Shown here: piece after piece, positions 1 to 5,900 of the stretch
Position numbering within the stretch: position 1 is the first letter of the stretch
Layout: the number at the start of each line of letters is the position of its first letter
From: Pseudomonadota bacterium
Lineage (GTDB): Bacteria > Myxococcota > UBA9042 > PHBI01
Direction of reading: 5' to 3'
Length of the DNA: 6,888 bases
Assembly (NCBI GenBank): GCA_005788935.1
Contig: SYAK01000015.1
Coordinates: 1 to 6,888 of the forward strand
Program-made: the position numbers and the translations under genes
Notes under the pieces: model-generated
What the model saw: only the letters and a program-made list of their open reading frames with translations
The model's database searches: none
What the model was told of the DNA's origin: nothing

Positions 1-2869
1 GACCTGCCGCGCCGCTGCGGGGCTGTGCGATCTCGCCGAGACGTGCGACGGCGCCGCAAACGCGTGTCCCGCCGACGCCCGGGTGGCGGCCGGGACGCAG
101 TGCCGCGCGTCCGAGGGGCTCTGCGACTCGCCCGAGCGCTGCGATGGGCTGGGAGTCGCCTGTCCGGCCGACGTCCTCGCGAGCGCGGGCACAGAGTGTC
201 GCGCCTCGGCGGGCGCGTGCGACGCGGCCGAGACCTGCAGCGGCGTCAGCCCGCAGTGCCCAGCCGATCGCCTCGCCGGGCCTGGCACCCAGTGTCGCGC
301 CTCGGCGGGCGCGTGTGACGCTGCCGAGACCTGCACTGGCGCCAGCGTCGAGTGTCCCGCGGACCGGCTCGCGAGCGCGGGGACGCAATGCCGCGCCTCG
401 GCGGGCGCCTGCGACGTCGCGGAGTCGTGCAGCGGTGTGACGGCCGAGTGCCCAGCGGACCGCAAGGTGGGGGCTGGGACCGAGTGTCGGGCCTCCGCGG
501 GCCTGTGTGACCTGGCAGAGACCTGCGACGGGGCAGGGAGCGCCTGCCCGTCCGACCGCAAGGCGCCCGCAGGCACCGAGTGCCGCGCCTCGGAGGGGAT
601 CTGCGACACCGCGGAGAGCTGCGACGGCGCGAACGCGGCCTGTCCGTCGGACGCCTACGCCGCGCCCGGGACGCAGTGCCGCGCGTCGGCCGGGTCCTGC
701 GACACGGCCGAGGCCTGCTCGGGTGTCAGCCCGCTGTGCCCGACCGACCGGAAGGCCGTCGCCGGGACCCAGTGCCGCGCCGCGGCCGGGCTCTGTGACG
801 CGGCCGAGGCTTGTGACGGCGTCGCGAACCTGTGCCCGGCGGACCGACGTCTGCCGGCAGGCACCGAGTGCCGCGCCTCCGAGGGCCTGTGTGACGTGGC
901 CGAGGCGTGCGATGGCGCGGGGGCCCAGTGCCCGGCGGACGGACGCCTCGCCGCGGGGGTCGAGTGCCGCCCGGCGTCGGGGATCTGTGACGTCGGTGAG
1001 GCGTGCGATGGCGCTGGCGTCTCGTGTCCGCCGGACGCCAAGGTGGCGGCCGGCACCCAGTGCCGCGCCTCGGGCGGTCCCTGCGACCTCGCAGAGGCCT
1101 GCGATGGGGCCAACGCGATGTGTCCGGCCGACCGGAAGGCCTTCGCCGGGACGCAGTGCCGCGGCGCCACGGGCCCGTGCGACCTCGCGGAGACGTGCGA
1201 TGGTGCGGCGGTCACGTGTCCGTCCGACCGTCGGGCGCCTGCGGGCACTGACTGCAGGCCGGCGTCGGGCGTCTGCGACGTGACGGAGACCTGTGACGGC
1301 GCGGCCGCCAACTGCCCCGCGGACCGGCGGGCGCCGGCCGGGACGGAGTGCCGCCCCGCCGAGGGCCTCTGCGATGTGGCTGAGAGCTGTGACGGCACTC
1401 GCGCGACCTGCCCGGGGGATGCCAAGGCTGCGCCCGGGACCGTCTGCGCCGAGGGCTACTGCGATGGGGGCTCGTCGGTGGCCGACGCCCTCTGCAACGG
1501 CGCATCCGCCAGCTGCCCGGAGCCGGTCGTGCGAAACTGCGGCGCATACATCTGTGGAGGGGACCAGTGCCTCGGCGGCTGCACGTCATCGCTCGAGTGT
1601 GCGACCGGGCACGGCTGCGTCGAGGGCGTCTGTGTGCCCACGCAGGGCGTCGGGACGCGCTGCAGCTCGGGGGCGCAGTGCGCGTCGGGATACTGTGTCG
1701 ATGGCTTCTGCTGCGACGGTGCGTGCACCGGGCAGTGCGAGGCCTGTGACGCCGCGGGGCAGGAGGGGCGCTGCCGTCCTGTCGCTGGTGCGCCGCGCGG
1801 AGGACGCCGTGCGTGCGTCGGAGCGGGCACCAGCTGTGGCGGGCGATGCGACGGCGTCCGGACGGCGCTCTGCGTCTATCCGGGCGGCGAGCAGGCGTGC
1901 CGCGCCGGCGCGTGCGACGATGGGATCGCGACGCTCGCGGCGGGCTGCAACGGGGCGGGCGCCTGCCCCGAACCGCGGACCCAGTCCTGTGGGGTCTTCG
2001 CGTGCGGCGAGAGCGGCTGCCTCGGTGACTGCGAGCGCGACGAGGACTGCACGGCGGACCACTACTGTGCGGCCGGCGTCTGCGTCGAGCAGGCCCGCGA
2101 CGGACAGCGCTGCGACGGTGACGCCGAGTGCCTGTCGGGTCAGTGTGTTGACGGGGTCTGCTGCGACAGGGTCTGCGAGGGCCAATGCGAGGCGTGCGAC
2201 GTCCCTGGCTCCGTCGGGACCTGCAGCGTGGCCCCCGCGGGCGCTGCGCCGCGTGGCGGGCGGCCTGCGTGCGGCGGCGTCGGCGCGTGTGCCGGACGTT
2301 GCGACGGGACCGACGGCCTGGCGTGTGCCTTCCCGGGAACCGAGGTGGCGTGTGGCGAGGGGCTCTGCGACGGGGGCGACTGGACGGGCTCGGCGTGCGA
2401 CGGGGAAGGCGGATGTGCCGCCGGCACCCCCGAGGACTGCGGGGCCTACGCCTGCGGAGAGGATGGTTGTGGCACGCGCTGCACCTCGGCCGAGGGCTGC
2501 GCTGACGGCTACACGTGCGCAGGCGATGGGAGCTGCCAGCCCCCCACGGGCTCCGGTGACGCGGGAGCTGGACCGGACGCGGGCGGTGAGCCCGAGCCAG
2601 ACCCCGGCGCGGACGCGGGAGGTACTCCGCCAGGCGCTGACGCGAGCGACGGCGCCGAGCCCGAGCCTGACGCGGGCGGGGGCGATGACGTCGACGAAGG
2701 CGGCGAGCCCGGGCCAGAGCCCGGCGCCGATGTGGGCGGAGGTGAGGCTCCTGCGCCGGGAAGCGGTGGCGGGTGTGGCGGTGGTTCGGCGTTCGGAGGC
2801 CTCCTGCTGGCGGCCGCGGGGATGTTGACCGCGGGCACGCGTCGCAGGCGCGCGTCCACCGGGCTGTGA
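1..2869 (+). CDS. Cys-rich tandem-repeat surface protein with C-terminal sorting tail (5' partial)
   Basis: The frame is open from base 2, where the first whole codon is Thr inside a repeat, to TGA at 2867-2869, giving 955 visible residues. The true start lies upstream. The GTG at 83 is only an internal Val of the repeat pattern and should not be taken as the start. In order the protein shows: one partial plus fourteen complete 32-residue four-Cys repeats (to 1432); two complete and one partial copy of a 151-residue Cys-rich module (1445-2536); an acidic Gly/Pro/Asp linker; and a Gly-Cys-Gly, hydrophobic, Arg-rich tail. About 120 cysteines are visible, with no catalytic motif. Such Cys density implies an exported, disulfide-bonded protein. 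A role as surface stalk or adhesin is inference. The repeats resemble half of a disintegrin domain, and the 151-residue module resembles Cys-rich modules I recall from myxobacterial surface proteins. It probably shares an operon with the lipoprotein gene 21 bases downstream. Confidence 0.92.
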   Translation, partial: TCRAAAGLCDLAETCDGAANACPADARVAAGTQCRASEGLCDSPERCDGLGVACPADVLASAGTECRASAGACDAAETCSGVSPQCPADRLAGPGTQCRASAGACDAAETCTGASVECPADRLASAGTQCRASAGACDVAESCSGVTAECPADRKVGAGTECRASAGLCDLAETCDGAGSACPSDRKAPAGTECRASEGICDTAESCDGANAACPSDAYAAPGTQCRASAGSCDTAEACSGVSPLCPTDRKAVAGTQCRAAAGLCDAAEACDGVANLCPADRRLPAGTECRASEGLCDVAEACDGAGAQCPADGRLAAGVECRPASGICDVGEACDGAGVSCPPDAKVAAGTQCRASGGPCDLAEACDGANAMCPADRKAFAGTQCRGATGPCDLAETCDGAAVTCPSDRRAPAGTDCRPASGVCDVTETCDGAAANCPADRRAPAGTECRPAEGLCDVAESCDGTRATCPGDAKAAPGTVCAEGYCDGGSSVADALCNGASASCPEPVVRNCGAYICGGDQCLGGCTSSLECATGHGCVEGVCVPTQGVGTRCSSGAQCASGYCVDGFCCDGACTGQCEACDAAGQEGRCRPVAGAPRGGRRACVGAGTSCGGRCDGVRTALCVYPGGEQACRAGACDDGIATLAAGCNGAGACPEPRTQSCGVFACGESGCLGDCERDEDCTADHYCAAGVCVEQARDGQRCDGDAECLSGQCVDGVCCDRVCEGQCEACDVPGSVGTCSVAPAGAAPRGGRPACGGVGACAGRCDGTDGLACAFPGTEVACGEGLCDGGDWTGSACDGEGGCAAGTPEDCGAYACGEDGCGTRCTSAEGCADGYTCAGDGSCQPPTGSGDAGAGPDAGGEPEPDPGADAGGTPPGADASDGAEPEPDAGGGDDVDEGGEPGPEPGADVGGGEAPAPGSGGGCGGGSAFGGLLLAAAGMLTAGTRRRRASTGL
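2..1432 (+). repeat. 96-bp tandem repeat: one partial plus 14 complete disintegrin-like four-Cys units
   Basis: A strict 96-base (32-residue) period runs without any indel. A partial unit occupies 2-88, and complete units start at 89 and every 96 bases to 1432. The unit reads roughly AGTxCRASxGxCD-xAExCDGxxxxCPADRxx, with Cys at unit positions 5, 12, 18 and 25. The spacing C-x6-C-x5-C-x6-C and the words CR, CD, AE/PE, C-x-G and CPxD match the second half of ADAM and snake-venom disintegrin domains as I recall them. All 15 units keep all four cysteines. A degenerate unit starts at 1433 (PGTVC) and passes straight into the next module. The match is to a half-domain only, so shared ancestry with eukaryotic disintegrins is not established. 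Function unknown; a rigid stalk or a binding surface are the obvious options. Confidence 0.93.
1445..2536 (+). repeat. 453-bp tandem repeat: two complete and one partial 24-Cys module
   Basis: Copy A is 1445-1897, copy B is 1898-2350, and a shortened copy C is 2351-2536. A and B are each exactly 151 residues and have 24 cysteines each, in matching order, although small compensating indels lie between them. Shared landmarks are a start of the form CxxGxCDxG, then CNGA followed by CPEP, CGxxxCGxxxCLGxC, CVDGxCCDxxCxGQCEACD, APRGGRxAC, and CxGRCDG. Copy C stops after its eleventh cysteine, at the place equivalent to the end of the first 63 residues of copy A, and runs into the acidic linker. I recall similar CVDGxCC/GQCEACD modules in large myxobacterial Cys-rich proteins, usually unnamed or labelled hypothetical. 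No ligand can be read from the sequence. Confidence 0.9.
2537..2761 (+). other. Acidic Gly/Pro/Asp/Ala linker in gene 1
   Basis: About 75 residues between the last module cysteine and the C-terminal tail are almost only Gly, Pro, Asp, Glu and Ala, and there is no cysteine. A 14-residue phrase occurs twice: GGEPEPDPGADAGG at 2582-2623 and GGEPGPEPGADVGG at 2699-2740. Such disordered acidic spacers with DAG motifs often precede a C-terminal surface anchor in Myxococcota, so this part probably holds the Cys-rich body away from the membrane. That role is inference from composition and position. Confidence 0.8.
2762..2866 (+). other. MYXO-CTERM-like (or GlyGly-CTERM-like) protein sorting tail
   Basis: The last 35 residues of gene 1 show the three-part layout of C-terminal sorting signals: a Gly-rich stretch with a single Cys (GSGGGCGGGS, Cys codon at 2774), a hydrophobic segment (AFGGLLLAAAGMLTAG, 2789-2836), and a basic cluster (RRRR, 2840-2851) just before the stop. 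In Myxococcota a Cys-containing signature of this type is the MYXO-CTERM signal, cut by the intramembrane protease myxosortase so that the protein reaches the cell surface. The Gly-rich lead also resembles the GlyGly-CTERM signal of rhombosortase systems. The Cys favours the first reading. The hydrophobic segment is rather weak, with several Gly and Ala. Confidence 0.7.
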
Positions 2870-2873
2870 AATC

Positions 2874-2885
2874 AGGAGCGGAGAG
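2874..2885 (+). promoter_or_regulatory. Ribosome-binding region of the gene 2 lipoprotein
   Basis: The 21-base gap between the TGA of gene 1 and the ATG at 2891 contains AGGAGCGGAGAG. AGGAG (2874-2878) lies 12 bases before the ATG and GGAG (2880-2883) lies 7 bases before it, so two overlapping Shine-Dalgarno choices exist, the second at better spacing. This supports the ATG at 2891 as the start. The gap has no room for a promoter or a terminator, so gene 2 is probably co-transcribed with gene 1. Confidence 0.7.
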
Positions 2886-2890
2886 CCCCC

Positions 2891-2974
2891 ATGACCCCAG
2901 CGTCACATTCCTCCCGTGGCGGTTGTAGCATCCCGGCTCGGCTGGCCCTGATTTTGCTCGGGCTCACAGCCTGT
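2891..2974 (+). other. Lipoprotein (type II) signal peptide of gene 2
   Basis: Residues 1-28 have Arg at 9 and 17, a hydrophobic core LALILLGL at 18-25, and the lipobox L-T-A-C at 25-28 (2963-2974), which fits the consensus [LVI]-[ASTVI]-[GAS]-C. Signal peptidase II would cut before Cys28, which would then be lipidated. The residue after the Cys is His and the next is Asp. Whether the mature protein stays in the inner membrane or goes to the outer membrane and surface cannot be told, since sorting rules in this group differ from those in E. coli. An extra Cys at position 12 lies too early to be the lipidation site. Confidence 0.88.
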
Positions 2975-5900
2975 CATGACGCAGCCCCACCCGCCCAGTG
3001 CCCTCCGGGGACGGAAGGATGCCCCTGCGCGCTTGGACGGCTCTGCGATGAAGGATTCTCCTGCCTGGCGGGCACTTGCGAGGCGTACACGGAACCTGAC
3101 GATGCGACCATTGTCGACGCCGGCGTCGTCGATGTCTCGGCGCCTGGCGACACGGTCGACTTCGACCTCGGAGGGTCGCAGGATGTCACGGCCGGCGACG
3201 CTGCGAGCCCGACGTGCGCGGTCGTGCCGGCGGGGGACTTCTGCGGCTGTCGTCAAAACGCCGACTGCGCCTCGGGTTATTGCCTGCCGTCAAGCCTTGG
3301 CGGTTCAGTCTGCACCCGGACCTGCGACCAACGTTGCCCCGACCCCTACCAGTGCCTCTTCGTGACCCTCCCCGGGCTCGACCCGACCTACCTCTGCGTC
3401 GAGCCCGCGCTCAACCTCTGCCGTCCATGTGTCGACGACGCCGAGTGTCAGCGCGACGCGCTCGGGGCGAGCGGAGCCCGGTGCGTTCGCTACGGGTCGG
3501 CCGAGGGCAGCTTCTGCGGCACGGCCTGCACGACGGACAGGGAGTGTCCCGAGCGATTCGTCTGCAGAGAGGTGGAGGGGCTCGCCTCTGGCAACCTGAT
3601 GCGACAGTGCGTCCTCGCGGACCCCGCCGAGGCGTGCACCTGTTCCGGGCGGTCGGTCGAGGGCTCGGCCTTCACCCTGTGTGAGGTCGATCGTTGCGAA
3701 GGTGTTCGCCTCTGCGAGGAGACGGGGCTCTCGCCGTGTACGGACCCGGACGGTGACCTCTGCGAGGCCTCCATCGAGGTCGAGGTCACCTTCGATCCGC
3801 AGGGAGGGACCCTCCTCGGGGCCGATCGTAGCACGGTGGTCGTCGGGGAGCCCTACGGGACGCTGCCCGAGGCCAGTCGCGAGGGGTATACGCTCGAGGG
3901 CTGGAGGAGCGGGGCGTCGTCCGAGAGCCCCCTCGTAACCGCCGAGACCCGGGTCACCATCCGCGAGGCTCACACGCTCTATGCGGGTTGGAGACCACGC
4001 CAGTATCTGGTGTCGTTCGACACTGCGGGTGGCAGCCCTTGCGAGCCGAGGAGCGTCACGTTCGGCGAGCCCTATGGCGTCAGCGGGCCGTTGTGCAACA
4101 CATTGCGCACCGGATTCGGTCTTGTGGGCTGGTACCTCGGGGAGGGCGCAGATGGGCGCCTGGTCGAACCGGAGACGCGCGTGGCGTTGGCGATGAACCA
4201 CGTCCTCACGGCGCGCTGGTCGGCGACCGTCCTCACGGTGGCGTTCGACAGCGAGGGCGGCTCGCCATGTGACAGCCGGACCGTCAGGTTCGGGGAGGCC
4301 TACGGCGCGGGAGGGCCACTGTGTGTCCCGAGTCGGGCGGGGTTCGATTTCGCAGGCTGGCACGACGCTGACAACGGCGCCGGCAACCCGGTGACCGAGA
4401 CCTCGATCGTGGCGGTCGTGACCAACCACGTCCTGCACGCGCGCTGGAGCCCGAGGACCATCCGCGTTGGCTTCGACCCCCAAGGTGGCTCGACACCGAG
4501 CCCATCCTCCCGTCAGGTGAGCTTCGGGGCGCCCTACGGGGGCCTACCGGAGACCCAGCGCGAGGGCTACCAACTCGCGGGATGGTGGACGGCGCCAGTC
4601 GGTCCCGGATTCGAGGTCACGCAGGACACACTTGTAACAACCCCGGACGACCACGTCATCTTCGCGCGGTGGTCCGGACGCAGGTACCTCGTGACGTTCG
4701 ACTCGGCAGGAGGCTCCGCGTGCGAGCCCCGGAACGTCACCTTCGGGCGCCCGTACGGAGCCGATGGGCCGCTCTGCGAGCCCCGGCGGCGCGGGCATGT
4801 CTTCGCGGGTTGGCAGCTCGGGGCGACAGGGCGCGCGACGGATGCCACCGTCGTCGAGATCGCGAGTGACCACACCCTGCGGGCCACGTGGCGCGCGAAC
4901 CAGTACCGGGTGTCGTTCGACCCGGGCGCTGCTGGGTCCGCCTGCGAGCCGATCCTCGTCACCTACGGACAAGCCTACGGGCCTCTGTGCGTCCCGGTGC
5001 GGCCGGGTTGGCGCTTCGGAGGGTGGTTCACGACCCTGCCGGGAGGTTGGAGTCAGGTCACCGCCGAGACGAGCGTGACGCTCGAGGCGGACCACACCCT
5101 CGCCGCGCAGTGGGAGTCGAACGCGGTGCAGGTCCAGCTGGACGCGCCCGGGGGCTCCGGTTGTCCTGCCTCGGTCGTCGTCGAGTATGGTGGCCTCTAC
5201 GGGACCCTCTGTGGCCCTTTGCGCGACGGATACGTCTTTGATGGGTGGTGGACCGAGGCCGAGGGCGGGACGCGCGTGACGCCTCAGACGCCGGTGACCC
5301 GGACGCAGGGTCACACGCTCCACGGGCGCTGGCGAGGCCGCACCTACGTGGTCACGTTCGAACATGCAGGGGGGGCCGGGTGCGAGCCTGTGACGGTGAC
5401 CTTCGGGGCTGGCTACGGGGCCAGCACCGGTGGTCGTCTCTGCACGCCGACGCGGGCGGGTCACACCTTCGGGGGCTGGTATCTGCTGGGTGTGCCGATA
5501 TCGGCGGAGACCACCGTCGAGACGGCCGCGGACCATACCCTGACAGCGCGTTGGAGCGTCGAGTCGACCATCGTCACCTACGATAACGCGGGCGGCACGG
5601 GTTGCGTCAGCCTCGTCGTCAGCTTTGGGGCGCCTTACGGAGCCGCCGTGGGTGGCGCCCTCTGCTCGCCGACCCGCGCCGGGTACGCGTTCGCCGGCTG
5701 GGTCCTGGCCAACGGGGCGACCGTGACGGCAGCGACGCAGGTGACGACGGTGGGGGCCCACGCCCTGACGGCGAGGTGGACCCCGAACGTCTACACCGTG
5801 ACGCAGGACAGCGAGGGAGGGACCACGTGTCAGCCGACGCGGGTCAGCTTCGGGCAACCCTATCGCGACTTGTGTACCCCATCGCGCGCCGGCTACCGGT

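Noticed and set aside
83..85. GTG at 83 as start of gene 1
   Set aside because: It encodes Val in the linker part of a repeat unit. The frame and the repeat pattern continue upstream to the window edge and no ribosome-binding site fits.
2..1432. CRISPR array or other DNA-level repeat element because of the regular 96-base period
   Set aside because: The period is a whole number of codons, variation is mostly synonymous or conservative, and there are no unique spacers between identical repeats. It is a protein repeat.
89..1432. RGD-type integrin-binding motif in the disintegrin-like units
   Set aside because: No RGD occurs in any unit at the loop position; the aligned residues are xCD. A claim of integrin binding would not be supported.
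1293..2828. Overlapping plus-strand frame of about 510 codons inside gene 1
   Set aside because: It is Ala/Arg/Ser-rich low-complexity translation, a frame-shifted shadow of the Cys-rich gene, with no signal peptide or domain.
2867..2890. Stop-codon readthrough joining the two genes into one protein
   Set aside because: The frames do match and no further stop intervenes, but gene 1 ends in a complete sorting tail and gene 2 begins with a ribosome-binding region, ATG and lipoprotein signal peptide, so two separate proteins are far more likely.
2870..2890. Terminator or promoter between the genes
   Set aside because: The gap is only 21 bases, has no inverted repeat with a T run, and is occupied by the ribosome-binding region.
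1212..2906. Long minus-strand open frame opposite gene 1 (about 560 codons)
   Set aside because: Its translation is Arg/Pro/Ser-rich with no domain, and it mirrors the 96- and 453-base periods of the plus-strand gene. Long antisense frames are expected opposite G+C-rich repeats with biased third positions.
3305..4483. Minus-strand open frame (about 390 codons) across the head and the first B-repeats of gene 2
   Set aside because: Same reasoning: no recognisable protein features, and a fully coding plus strand with conserved repeat text.
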